From positions 164,552 to 228,551 of the forward strand of contig CAVSBW010000008.1 of NCBI GenBank assembly GCA_963726295.1: a stretch of 64,000 nt of DNA, given 5' to 3'. Of this stretch, positions 46,287 to 55,074 are shown one piece after another (within the stretch, counting starts at the first letter, position 1; each line of letters begins with the position of its first letter). The translations under genes and the position numbers were made by a program. The notes below the pieces were generated by a model. That model was not told the origin of the DNA. It was given only the letters and a program-made list of their open reading frames with translations, and searched no databases. This DNA comes from DASSQJ01 sp963726295 (GTDB lineage: Bacteria > Actinomycetota > Actinomycetes > Actinomycetales > Dermatophilaceae).

Positions 46287-47504
46287 ATGCGCGGACCGCA
46301 GGGGGTTCGGGCGACCTGCTGCGTGGTGGTGGCCGTCGCCGTGCTGTGCTGCGCACCGTCGGTCGCCGCCGAAGGAACGCCGTCGCCGTCCGCGACGTCG
46401 TCGCCCTCCGCCGCGGCATCACCGTCCGCGACGTCGTCGACGTCCCCCTCGCCCTCACCGTCCGCGTCTGCAGCGCCGGATGCCACGCCAGCGCCGGGAT
46501 GGACCGGGCCGAGCGCCACCGACGTCGCGAAGGCGCAGGCGGCCGCCGCCGAGGTGGCGGCGGAGGTGGAGGAGCTGAACGCGCGACTCGACAAGGCCGA
46601 GGCGCGGCTCACGGCGCTCCAGGTGGAGGTGGCCGAGGCCGTCACCGCGCACGAGGAGGCCCGGCAGCAGCTGACCTATGCGGAGGACGCGGCCCGGCTG
46701 GCCGCGGTGCAGCTCGGAGCGGCCCGGGCGGCCCACGAGTCGGCGGACGACGCGGTGGCCGGTGAGGCGGCGCTGCTGTACATGCAGGGTGGGTCGCTGC
46801 AGAACCTCGCGTTCCTCCTGCTGTCGCCGCCGAACACGATGTCGGATCTCTCGTGGGTGCTCGACGACGGCGCGCGACGGGCCCAGGAGGGCCTCGACGC
46901 GGCCACGGCTGCGCAGTGGGAGGCCACGGCCCGCGAGGAGGAGCTGAGCGCGGCCCGCCGTGACCGCGAGGCGGCGGCGGCGGCAGCGCGGAGCTCACGG
47001 GAGGCGGCGCAGGCGAAGGCAGAGAAGGCGAGCGCGGAGGCGGCCCGCCTGGGCGCCGAGCAGGAGAAGCTGACCGCGCGGCTGGACGTGCTGCAGCAGG
47101 GCGCCGACGACCTCGCCACCCAGCGGGCGGCAGCAGCCGGGGCCGACCTGTCGATGCTGCTCGGGGTACAGGACGGCACCGTGGGGCCGGGTCCGCGAGC
47201 AGCGCAGGAGATCGCCAGGACCGCGATGCCTGACTTCGGATGGGGCCAGGATGCCGAGTTCGCGTGCCTGGTCACGTTGTGGCACAGCGAGTCCGGCTGG
47301 AGCTGGAGCGCCACCAACAGGTCGTCCGGGGCGTACGGCATCCCCCAGTCCCTGCCCGGCTGGAAGATGGCCAGCGCCGGCAGCGACTGGCTGACCAACC
47401 CGGCCACGCAGATCGCCTGGGGGATGGACTACATCCGGACGACGTACGGGTCGCCGTGCGACGCGCTGGCTGCGTTCACCGCGCGCTCGCCCCACTGGTA
47501 CTGA
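46287..47504 (+). CDS. Secreted coiled-coil protein with lytic-transglycosylase-like C-terminus
   Basis: 405 aa. Signal peptide (VRATCCVVVAVAVLCCAPSVAA), a Ser/Pro linker, a long coiled coil (about 75-290, with AEVEELNARLDKAEARLTAL), and a C-terminal domain with HSESGWSWSATNRSSGAYGI and TNPATQIAWGMDYIRTTYG. The last part matches the aggregation-promoting-factor/transglycosylase-like domain; Glu in HSESGW would be the catalytic acid. It probably cleaves or remodels peptidoglycan, the coiled coil acting as in RipA/PcsB-type hydrolases. ATG 46287 is the only start giving an intact signal peptide. Confidence 0.87.
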   Translation: MRGPQGVRATCCVVVAVAVLCCAPSVAAEGTPSPSATSSPSAAASPSATSSTSPSPSPSASAAPDATPAPGWTGPSATDVAKAQAAAAEVAAEVEELNARLDKAEARLTALQVEVAEAVTAHEEARQQLTYAEDAARLAAVQLGAARAAHESADDAVAGEAALLYMQGGSLQNLAFLLLSPPNTMSDLSWVLDDGARRAQEGLDAATAAQWEATAREEELSAARRDREAAAAAARSSREAAQAKAEKASAEAARLGAEQEKLTARLDVLQQGADDLATQRAAAAGADLSMLLGVQDGTVGPGPRAAQEIARTAMPDFGWGQDAEFACLVTLWHSESGWSWSATNRSSGAYGIPQSLPGWKMASAGSDWLTNPATQIAWGMDYIRTTYGSPCDALAAFTARSPHWY

Positions 47505-47543
47505 GGGCGCAGGGCCGGCCGGGCAGACGGCGAGCCGGTCGTG

Positions 47544-47945
47544 TCAGAGGCCGCCATGGGCCTCGACGAGCCGGGAGGCGAGCTCGCGGAGCAGGGCGAG
47601 CGCGAACGACGGCTCGGTCTCGAGCAGCCGCTCGAAGGTGGCCCGGTCCAGGGCGAGGATGCGCGAGTCCGTGGTGGCGCGCACCCGGGCCACGCGGGGC
47701 GCGTGGTCGACGAGCAGCGCGAGCTCGCCGAAGAACGTTCCCGGACCCATCTCGTGGTGCACCGACCCGCGCTCCACCGCGACCTCGCCGTCGAGGACGA
47801 CGAACATCCCCTCGGCCATGTCGCCGCCGCGGACGAGCACGTGGCCGGCCGGGACGTCGGCCACCTGCTCGGACGCGACGAGCGCCGTCCCCTCCGGCGA
47901 CAGGGACGCGAACAACGGGATGGCCGACAGCTCAGTGGGGTCCAT
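47544..47945 (-). CDS. Cyclic nucleotide-binding domain protein
   Basis: 133 aa, one cNMP-binding beta-barrel (GTFFGELALLVDHAPRVARV resembles the phosphate-binding cassette, normally GE then R-A). No HTH or channel domain, so not a CRP-type activator; it may act by binding a partner. Starts ATG 47945; 256 bp upstream show no gene. Confidence 0.87.
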   Translation of the reverse strand: MDPTELSAIPLFASLSPEGTALVASEQVADVPAGHVLVRGGDMAEGMFVVLDGEVAVERGSVHHEMGPGTFFGELALLVDHAPRVARVRATTDSRILALDRATFERLLETEPSFALALLRELASRLVEAHGGL

Positions 47946-48201
47946 GAGGCGTGTCTACACAGGCTCGGATCGGCGAGCAAGGGCCCGATCCGACCCGTGG
48001 ACGGACACCGGCCACCGCTGGCCGACGGGTGGCGACCCGGATGCGCCCCACGAGTGCGGTTCGCGACCCCGTGGTGGAGCCCCACGACATCCGATCGGGC
48101 GAGCGGCGTCTCCCTCTCGCGGGAGCTCCTCGGCTCACTCGTGGAGCTCGAGCAACCCCGCGCCGCCGTCGACGGTGATGCGGAGCCGCCGGGGCGTGCC
48201 G

Positions 48202-50364
48202 TCAGGGTGCGGCGGGGATCTCTCCGGCGGCTGCGTCCTTCGCCGTCAACGCCTCGGTCAGCAGCGACGTCAGCGCCTCGAGCTGCACGTCGGCCGAGGA
48301 GTCGACCTCCTCGTCCGAGCCGTCGAGGGCCCTGGCCGCGAGCCCCGCCTTGTCGTCGATGAGCTGGGCGATCTTCGGGTCGATGGTCTGGGTGGCGATG
48401 ACCCGCCACGCGGTGACCGGTTCGGTCTGGCCGATCCGGTGCACACGGTCGATGGCCTGGGTCTGCTCCGCCGACGTCCACGACAGCTCGGCCAGCACGA
48501 CGTTCGAGGCGACCTGGAGGTTGAGCCCCACCCCCGCCGCGGTGAGGGAGCACACGACGACGGCGACCTTGGGATCGGTGAGGAACGCCTCGATGTTCGC
48601 CGTCCTCACCTTGGGGGTCTGGTCCCCGCGGATCGACGCGTAGCCGACGGCCCGCCGGGCGAAGGTGCGCTCCGCCTCGTCCATGACGTCGATGTGCTTG
48701 GCGAAGAACACCACCTTGCCGACGCTGCGCGAGAGCTGGGCGGCGTAGTCGGCGGCCAGGCCGGCCTTGGCCTGCCCGATCTTGCGCATCACGGTGAAGA
48801 CGTTGTCGCCGTTCTTGTCGGACCCGGAGCCCTTGCGCTCCGACGCGGCCACCCGGCGGACCAGCTCGTGGTCGATGCCGTCGACCGGCGTCTGGTCCTT
48901 GCGGGCGGCGAGCGCCACCTCGTAGCGCGCCACCAGGCGACGGGCCAGCTCCTGCTCCGCGGCCCGGATGGAGCGCCCGGCCTCGTCGTCGAGCTCGACC
49001 GGCAGGTCGGCGACGCGGCGCGCCGGGATGTCGGAGGCGACGTCGACCTTGCGACGCCGGACGATGCCGAGGTCGATGACGCTCGTTCGGGCGGCCGCGT
49101 AGAAGCCACGGTCGGGGGGTTGCAGGCCGGTCGCCTCGAGCGCGGCCATGAGGGCGTGCCGTGGCTTGGTCTCGTCGATCCACCCGAGGAACTGCCAGAT
49201 GGCCGTGAAGTCCTCGATGTCGTTGATCAGCGGCGTCCCCGTCAGCGCCATGAACAGGGCGTTAGCGCGGCGGGCCCGGATCCGCTGGGAGAGGGCCAGG
49301 ACGTTCTGAGAACGCTGCGAGGACTTGTTCTTGATGAAGTGCGCCTCGTCGACGACCATGCCGCGGAACCCACGGTTGCCGAGCCAGCCCACGTGACGGT
49401 CGAGGATCTCGTAGTTGACGATGACGATGTCGGCGAAGCCGTCGACGCTCTCGCCGTCGCCGTGGACCACGGTGGCCGCCCGCTTCGGGGTCCAGAGCTC
49501 GGCCTCGTGCGCCCAGTTCGCCTTGACGACGTTCGGCACGACCGCGAGGAGGGGGAAGGCGTCGGCGGCGTCGGCGGCGAGCAGCGCCTGCGCGGTCTTG
49601 CCGAGGCCGGGCTCGTCCGCGAGCAGGAACGTCCGGTGGCCCGCCGCGGCTGCCGCCACGACCTGGGCCTGGTGGTGCATGAGCTCGAGGTCCCGGATGC
49701 CGTGGACCACCTCGTCCGGCTCGGGCAGGGGCATGCAGGTGGCGTCGCCGCCGTACTCGAAGGCGCGGAACAGCGGGGTGAGCAGCTCCCAGCCGGCGAG
49801 CCGGTTGGTGGTCGGGCGAGGTGGCGGCACCGCCGAGAGGTCCGGGGCCAGGAACGGGTCGGTCAGCTGCTGCTTGATGACCGTCTGCGGGACGACGCGG
49901 CGCGTCGACGGAGCCGGGTCGGCGGGCGGTTCGGGCTCCGGCTCGGGCTCGGGTTCGGGCTCACGCCCGGCGGCCCGGAGCATGTCGTTCTTCAGGCTCA
50001 CCGCCGACGGCGGGACGTCCGCGTCGTCGGCCAGCAGGGTCAGCAACGAGCTGTCGCGCGCCGCCGTCCGGGCCAGGATCGTGGCGACCCCGTCGAGCCG
50101 GGTGAGCACGGAGGTCCGCTCCTTCTCCGACGTCGAGGCGTCACCCTTGGCCCGGGCCCGCTCCTCCCGCACCAGGAGGGCGACGACCTGGTACGACGTG
50201 CGGTCGCGCGGCCGCGCCCGACCCTGCTGCACGGCGTTCTCGACCCGGCGAGCAGCGTCGGCGAGGAGCGGGATGAGGCCCTGGTTGTCGCGGGGGCGCG
50301 AACGGCCCCGGTCGCGCGGCGCCTTGCGCGGCGCGCCGGAGCGGCGTGAAGTTCGCTGTGCCAA
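48202..50364 (-). CDS. SNF2-family DEAD/DEAH helicase
   Basis: 720 aa. N-terminal 200 residues are basic and contain an (EP)6-type repeat near 150. Helicase: Walker A LADEPGLGKTAQALL (about 265), DEAH at MVVDEAHFIKNK (about 365), MALTGTPLIND, and C-lobe VCSLTAAGVGLNLQ plus QAIDRVHRIGQT (about 645). It remodels DNA-protein complexes. TTG 50364 is chosen because AAGGA lies six bases upstream and the frame above is non-coding in character. No defence or restriction genes adjoin, so a DISARM-type role is not supported. Confidence 0.88.
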   Translation of the reverse strand: MAQRTSRRSGAPRKAPRDRGRSRPRDNQGLIPLLADAARRVENAVQQGRARPRDRTSYQVVALLVREERARAKGDASTSEKERTSVLTRLDGVATILARTAARDSSLLTLLADDADVPPSAVSLKNDMLRAAGREPEPEPEPEPEPPADPAPSTRRVVPQTVIKQQLTDPFLAPDLSAVPPPRPTTNRLAGWELLTPLFRAFEYGGDATCMPLPEPDEVVHGIRDLELMHHQAQVVAAAAAGHRTFLLADEPGLGKTAQALLAADAADAFPLLAVVPNVVKANWAHEAELWTPKRAATVVHGDGESVDGFADIVIVNYEILDRHVGWLGNRGFRGMVVDEAHFIKNKSSQRSQNVLALSQRIRARRANALFMALTGTPLINDIEDFTAIWQFLGWIDETKPRHALMAALEATGLQPPDRGFYAAARTSVIDLGIVRRRKVDVASDIPARRVADLPVELDDEAGRSIRAAEQELARRLVARYEVALAARKDQTPVDGIDHELVRRVAASERKGSGSDKNGDNVFTVMRKIGQAKAGLAADYAAQLSRSVGKVVFFAKHIDVMDEAERTFARRAVGYASIRGDQTPKVRTANIEAFLTDPKVAVVVCSLTAAGVGLNLQVASNVVLAELSWTSAEQTQAIDRVHRIGQTEPVTAWRVIATQTIDPKIAQLIDDKAGLAARALDGSDEEVDSSADVQLEALTSLLTEALTAKDAAAGEIPAAP

Positions 50365-50705
50365 GCGGATCCTTCGTGAGTCGGACACGGCAGCAGCCGA
50401 TGTCGGCGCCCGGCCGCCCTGCCTTCGGCAAGCGGCCGGCGGTTCGCCGCCGGTTCGGCCGCCGTCGGAAGACGGCCGGCGCCGGGGACTGGCTGGACCA
50501 GTGTCGCTGTCGCGTCCTCGCCGGACGACGAGGAGCAACACCAGCGTACGTCCTCAACCACCATGACGGGTACCGCGGGCCGTCGTTTCGCGTCGGACTT
50601 CACCGAGCGCGGGCTGGAGCTTCCCCGGCCGGCCGCCGAGGGACCCGATCGCCACGAGGACCGGGCCGCGGGGAGTGCACTTCCTGCGGACGCGTAGGTC
50701 GGCCC
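50365..50705. other. Hairpin-rich intergenic region
   Basis: About 340 bp with no convincing gene. Consecutive hairpins occur: TGCC-TTC-GGCA (50420-50430), CCGGCGG-TTCG-CCGCCGG (50436-50453) and CCGTC-GGAA-GACGG (50462-50475); on the plus strand the last two have UUCG and GNRA-type tetraloops. Could be terminators, a leader or a small RNA. Confidence 0.5.
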
Positions 50706-51584
50706 TCAGCCGAGGACGGCCCAGAGGTAGCTCGCCGCGGCGACGGCGAGCGTCGCGCCGCCGATGCGGATCCACCTCGCGCGCATCGGGCCGGTGGCAC
50801 CCTTGAGGACACCGGCTGTCACGGCCAGCCCGCACAGCGCGACGGCGTAGACGAGGTGACCCACGGCGCTCCCCGGTGCCACGGTCGTGTACACCCCGTC
50901 ACCGGCTTCCTGGAAGGCCCAGTAGCGGTAGGGCATGAGGTTGACGAGCAGCCGGGCCCAGAGCGCACCGCCGAAGCCGCCCTCGCCCGCCCCGAGGGCG
51001 ATGATCTCGACGAGGAAGAGCCCGACAACCGTGAGGACTCCTGCGCCGGTGAACCGGGCCCAGCGGCCCACGACGACACCGAGGGCGGCCCCCCCGAAGG
51101 CCGAGACCGGCGCCTCGAGCACGCCGGCGAGGTAGTCCGGCCAGCCGATCTCACCGGTGCCCGGACGCAGGTGGAAGGGCGCGGCGGCGGACTCGGGAAC
51201 GACGAGGTTCGCGACCGCGAACAGCGCCATGAGGACGAGTGTCGCCAGCACCGGGACCAGGCAGGCGAGGAACAGGGCCTGGGTCCGCACCGGCTTGCTC
51301 GTCGGCGCGCTCGGGAGCAGGTCGAGCGCCCTGTCCTCGGTGACCGTGAGCCGGTAGCCGACGATCACGCCGGACAGCCCGATCCAGATGACGAAGGTCA
51401 GCGTCGAGTCCCACTCGCCGCCGTTGTCGCCGTCGGGTGAGGTCACGGCGGCGACGAGGCCGGACAGCACGAGCAGGGCGGCGACGACGAAGACCGGGTG
51501 CCTCGCGTAGCGACGCGCGTGGATCCGCGCCAGGGCGCCGAGCACCTGCCGCTGCTGGACCGGCTGGGCGACCGTGGTGCTCAT
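50706..51584 (-). CDS. ABC transporter permease-like membrane protein
   Basis: 292 aa with about six to seven TM segments (FVVAALLVLSGLVAAVTS, LFLACLVPVLATLVLMALFA, VLTVVGLFLVEIIALGAG). RLTVTEDRALDLLPSAPTSK follows the first TM pair, as in exporter permeases. Last gene of the sigma-factor operon; its ATG overlaps the ATPase stop (ATGA). Substrate unknown. Confidence 0.82.
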   Translation of the reverse strand: MSTTVAQPVQQRQVLGALARIHARRYARHPVFVVAALLVLSGLVAAVTSPDGDNGGEWDSTLTFVIWIGLSGVIVGYRLTVTEDRALDLLPSAPTSKPVRTQALFLACLVPVLATLVLMALFAVANLVVPESAAAPFHLRPGTGEIGWPDYLAGVLEAPVSAFGGAALGVVVGRWARFTGAGVLTVVGLFLVEIIALGAGEGGFGGALWARLLVNLMPYRYWAFQEAGDGVYTTVAPGSAVGHLVYAVALCGLAVTAGVLKGATGPMRARWIRIGGATLAVAAASYLWAVLG

Positions 51585-52438
51585 GTCGCCACCTCCTGGG
51601 CGGATCCCACCATGAGGAGGTAGGCGTCCTCGACGTCTGGTTCGGTGACCTCGGAGCCGGGGGGCGGGGACCCGACGTGCCGGTACCGACCCGAGGCGGT
51701 GCGACGGTGCGCGAGCGCGGTCCCGTCCGGGCTGTCGTCCACCCAGACCCGCCCCCGGGCGTGCACGACGAACTCCGGGACCGGGCCGTCGAAGACGGAC
51801 CTCCCGCCGTCGAGCACCATGACCCGGTCGCAGACCGCCGCCACGTCCTCGGTCTGGTGCGTGGACACCACCAGGGTCGCGTTCCTGCCGACCTCGAGCA
51901 TGAGCGCGCGGAAGGCGGCGCGCTGCTCGGGGTCCAGGCCGGTGGTGGGCTCGTCGAGCAGCAGCAGCTCCGGGGCGCCCAACAGCGCCTGGGCCAGGCC
52001 GAGGCGACGGCGCATGCCCCCGGAGAGCTTGCTGACCTTGGTCGTCGCGACCGACTCCAGCCCGACGAGCGCGAGCACCCGCCGCACCTCGGCGCGGCGG
52101 CGCACTGGGTCGACCCACTCCTTGAGGACCGCCATGTACTCAACGAACGCGAAGGCCGTGAAGCCGCGCGGGAACCCCAGGTCCTGCGGGACGTAGCCCA
52201 GCATCCGGCGGATGGAGGTGCGGTCCCGCTCGTCGGCGGCGTCCAGCCCGAGCAGCGACACCTGTCCCGAGACCGGCTCCTGGACGGTGGCGAGCACCCG
52301 CAGCAGCGATGTCTTGCCCGCGCCGTTCGGCCCGAGGAGGCCCGTGACCCCCGGGGCCAGGGACAGGCTCACCGAGTCGAGGGCCACCGTGGGCCCGTAC
52401 CGCTGGACCACGTCGGTCAGGTGGACGGTGTGGATCAT
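51581..52438 (-). CDS. ABC transporter ATP-binding protein
   Basis: 285-aa ATPase. Walker A GLLGPNGAGKTSLLRV (about 35), Q loop VPQDLGFP, signature KLSGGMRRRLGLAQAL (about 140), Walker B LLLLDEPTTGLD, H loop STHQTEDVAAV. The C-terminal 60 residues are a typical exporter extension. Works with the permease encoded next and possibly with the preceding membrane protein. Confidence 0.93.
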   Translation of the reverse strand: MIHTVHLTDVVQRYGPTVALDSVSLSLAPGVTGLLGPNGAGKTSLLRVLATVQEPVSGQVSLLGLDAADERDRTSIRRMLGYVPQDLGFPRGFTAFAFVEYMAVLKEWVDPVRRRAEVRRVLALVGLESVATTKVSKLSGGMRRRLGLAQALLGAPELLLLDEPTTGLDPEQRAAFRALMLEVGRNATLVVSTHQTEDVAAVCDRVMVLDGGRSVFDGPVPEFVVHARGRVWVDDSPDGTALAHRRTASGRYRHVGSPPPGSEVTEPDVEDAYLLMVGSAQEVAT

Positions 52439-53028
52439 GAGAACCTCCAGTCGGTCGACAGCACCCGGCGGCGGGTGCCCAGGACGGCAGCGGCCAGGAC
52501 CGTGGCAGCCCCAGCGGCTGCCATCCCCGCGTTGTCGGTGGGGTCGTGCAGGTCGCCCACCGCGAGCACGAACGTCGTGACGGCGAGCCATCCGGCCGCG
52601 CCGAGCGCGGCAGCCAGCGGCGGGGCGAGGAACGTGCTCGCGGCGAGCGCCACCGCGAGGACCGCCGCCGCGCACACGAGGACCCGCGCGCCCAGCCCGG
52701 GCCGGCCCAGCCCCTCACCGCACAGCAGCAGGGTGGCCGCAGTCGCGGTCAGCCACACCAGCGCACGCAGCAGCAGCAGGCGTGGTGTCGGGTAGGGCGA
52801 GGCGACGACGAGCTCGTAGTCCACGTCCAGCGAGGCCGAGTACGAGAACCCCAGCCCCGCCGCGGGGAGCACCGGGCCCAGGGTGACCAGCACGAGCTCG
52901 GAGTAGAACGTCGACACCCGGTCGACCAGCAGCGTCCCGGCGCCAACGACGGCCGCGAGGGCGAGCCACGGGGCCACCGCACGGGCCCGCAGCACCACCC
53001 GCGCGTCGCGGGTCACGGGCCGGTTCAC
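52435..53028 (-). CDS. Membrane protein related to the anti-sigma permease domain
   Basis: 197 aa, five to six TM helices. YELVVASPYPTPRLLLLRAL matches YELAVSSPYSQLRLLLLRTV in the preceding gene product, so the two share a membrane domain and probably arose by duplication. GTG start overlaps the anti-sigma stop; its stop overlaps the ATPase start. Permease subunit is the likeliest role. Confidence 0.8.
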   Translation of the reverse strand: MNRPVTRDARVVLRARAVAPWLALAAVVGAGTLLVDRVSTFYSELVLVTLGPVLPAAGLGFSYSASLDVDYELVVASPYPTPRLLLLRALVWLTATAATLLLCGEGLGRPGLGARVLVCAAAVLAVALAASTFLAPPLAAALGAAGWLAVTTFVLAVGDLHDPTDNAGMAAAGAATVLAAAVLGTRRRVLSTDWRFS

Positions 53029-53858
53029 CGCATGCTCCCGAGCCTGGCCGAGACCTGCTGGCGGGACGCCACCAGGACGACGACCGCGGCCGCCAGGGTG
53101 GCCGCCGAGAGGCCGAGCCCGGTCGACCCGACGAGGACCAGCACCTCGTCGAGCCGGTACGCCGACACCGCGGCCACTGCCCAGAGGACCCCCACGGTCG
53201 CGGCGGACACCCCGGGGGGCCACCAGGTCGTGGCGACGAGCAGCACCGCCACGAGCGCCAGACCCGGCAGCAGCCAGGCCACCGCGACCCACCACGGCTG
53301 CAGGGCCAGCCCGGCCACGACCGTCACGGGAACGCACACGACGAGCACGGCCACGGTGCGCAACAGCAGCAGCCTCAGCTGCGAGTACGGGGAGGAGACA
53401 GCGAGCTCGTAGGTGGGATCGACCTCCTCGCCGTAGGCCGCGGCCACCCCCGCCATCGGCACCAGGGGCGCCAGGACCAGGTAGAGGGCCAGGGCGCTCG
53501 ACGGCGTGACGATGGCCATGACGAACGTCAACGCCACGACCGTGGCGCTCGCCGCCACCCAGGAGGCGGTGAACGCCGACGTGGCCCCGAGCAGGAGGGC
53601 GTCGGAGGGGCGCATCCCCAGCCGGCGCATCAGCCGACCGGCCGGCGGGGTGGGCGCCGGCTCGACCCGGTCGGCGATCTGCGACCACACGCGGTCGAGG
53701 TCGAGCTCGCCCTCGGCCGCGACCGGGTCGACCACCGCCGCGCGGCAGGCCGAGCACGTCATCAGGTGCTGCTCCACCGAGGCTGCCACCGTCGGTCCGG
53801 TCTCACCGGCCACCCAGGAGTCCAGCAGGTCGGCCGGGATGTGCCACGGGGTGCTCAT
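53025..53858 (-). CDS. Zinc-finger anti-sigma factor fused to a permease-like membrane domain
   Basis: 277 aa. N-terminal cytoplasmic part with the zf-HC2 zinc motif HLMTCSAC (HxxxCxxC, about 33-40), then from about 85 six TM helices resembling ABC-type exporter subunits (VALTFVMAIVTPSSALALYL, YELAVSSPYSQLRLLLLR). Usual ZAS anti-sigmas have a single TM. ATG overlaps the sigma stop (ATGA). It likely holds the sigma factor inactive at the membrane. Confidence 0.88.
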   Translation of the reverse strand: MSTPWHIPADLLDSWVAGETGPTVAASVEQHLMTCSACRAAVVDPVAAEGELDLDRVWSQIADRVEPAPTPPAGRLMRRLGMRPSDALLLGATSAFTASWVAASATVVALTFVMAIVTPSSALALYLVLAPLVPMAGVAAAYGEEVDPTYELAVSSPYSQLRLLLLRTVAVLVVCVPVTVVAGLALQPWWVAVAWLLPGLALVAVLLVATTWWPPGVSAATVGVLWAVAAVSAYRLDEVLVLVGSTGLGLSAATLAAAVVVLVASRQQVSARLGSMR

Positions 53859-54403
53859 GAGGTTCCTCCTGCCAGGCTCGCGCGCAGCTGTGCCCGGGCG
53901 CGCATGGCGCGGGTCTTGACCGTCCCTTGTGGGATGCCGAGCAACCGCGCCGCCTCCTTCGTCGTCAGGCCGTCCAGGACCGTCGCCTGGATCACGGCCC
54001 GGAGCTCGGGCGACAGGGAGGCCAGCGCACCCCCGAGGTCGCCGTACTCGGCTGACGTCAGCACGACGTCCTCCGCGGCGACCTCGACCTCGTCGTGGTC
54101 CTGAAGTGGCACCTGAGTGACCGACGGCCGGCGGCTCATCCGCGAGATGAGTCGGCGGATGCCGATGCCCCAGAGCCAGGCCCCGACGTCACCGTCCCCG
54201 CGGAACCGGGAGGCTCCGCGCCACACCGCCACGAACGTGTCCTGGAGGGCGTCCTGGACCACCTCGACGTCCGCACACCGTCGCCGCATCCGCACACCGA
54301 GCCACGGGGCGTGCCTCGTGTAGAGCTCGCGCAGGGCGGTGGGGTCGCCGTCGGCCACCAGGCCGAGAACGGCCCGGTCGTCGAGGCTGGACAAGGTGCC
54401 CAC
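53855..54403 (-). CDS. ECF sigma factor
   Basis: 182 aa. Region 2 covers RELYTRHAPWLGVRMRRRCA to FVAVWRGASRFRGDGDVGAW, with the DxxQD-like EVVQDALQDTF; region 4 has LRAVIQATVLDGLTTKEAAR and GIPQGTVKTRAMRAR (HTH). GTG 54403 starts one base after the stop of the DUF998 gene. It probably transcribes its own operon. Confidence 0.9.
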   Translation of the reverse strand: MGTLSSLDDRAVLGLVADGDPTALRELYTRHAPWLGVRMRRRCADVEVVQDALQDTFVAVWRGASRFRGDGDVGAWLWGIGIRRLISRMSRRPSVTQVPLQDHDEVEVAAEDVVLTSAEYGDLGGALASLSPELRAVIQATVLDGLTTKEAARLLGIPQGTVKTRAMRARAQLRASLAGGTS

Positions 54404-54404
54404 G

Positions 54405-54908
54405 TCAGGATTGTCCCGAAAGGTCGGCCGACCGGTTCTCGCTCGGGTCGACACCGCGAGAGTGCGCCACGCCGTCGTGCCGCCCCGACCCGTGGGCGTC
54501 GGCACTCCGGAGCCTCCACGCCAGCCCCAGCAGCCACACCATGAGGACGGCGACGAGCAGGCGCTGCCCGATCCCTGCCGTTGCCGGCAGGAAGAACGAG
54601 TTGACGAAGGCGGCGGTGTAGGCGACGGCCCACCATCGTTGCGCCGGGGCGAAGCCCCGCCACCCGGGGTCACGGGCGAACACCCCATGCAGGACCCAGG
54701 TGGCGGCCAGGAGGCCGAGGAAGAGGAGCGCCGCCGCGGCACAGACGAAGGCGAGCCTCATGAGCCAGCCGAGGTCACCGAGCGCGTAGTCGCTCGTGTA
54801 GTCGTCGACCACGCTGAACCCGGGTTCCACGACGTGCAGCGTGATCAGGAGCAGCAGGAAACCACCCAGCCCCGCCAGAGCGATCCGTCCGTACGCGCGA
54901 CCACCCAT
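54405..54908 (-). CDS. DUF998 family membrane protein
   Basis: 167 aa with about five TM helices (IALAGLGGFLLLLITLHVVE, LMRLAFVCAAAALLFLGLLA, WWAVAYTAAFVNSFFL, LLVAVLMVWLLGLAWRL). PGFSVVDDYTSDYALG after the first helix is the DUF998 signature. Function unknown. ATG 54908 (MGGRAYGRIALAG) is preferred to GTG 54965, whose GGAGG is too close; the choice is uncertain. Its stop is one base from the sigma-factor start, so it is probably the first gene of the operon. Confidence 0.78.
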   Translation of the reverse strand: MGGRAYGRIALAGLGGFLLLLITLHVVEPGFSVVDDYTSDYALGDLGWLMRLAFVCAAAALLFLGLLAATWVLHGVFARDPGWRGFAPAQRWWAVAYTAAFVNSFFLPATAGIGQRLLVAVLMVWLLGLAWRLRSADAHGSGRHDGVAHSRGVDPSENRSADLSGQS

Positions 54909-55074
54909 GACCTGTCTGTCCGCCGGGACCGGGCGTTCGGTCCGGTCTTCCAGTGCGTCACCCACGCCTCCAGATCAGCGGCCAGATCGACCTCGTCGTC
55001 CGCTCCAGCACGGACGCGAAGGGGCGGGAACACCTCCGCCCTCACCGCGACCACCGGGCCGTTCACGTCGACCC

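Noticed and set aside
48202..50364. DISARM or other defence-system helicase
   Set aside because: No methylase, phospholipase D, DUF1998 or restriction genes in the surrounding 10 kb.
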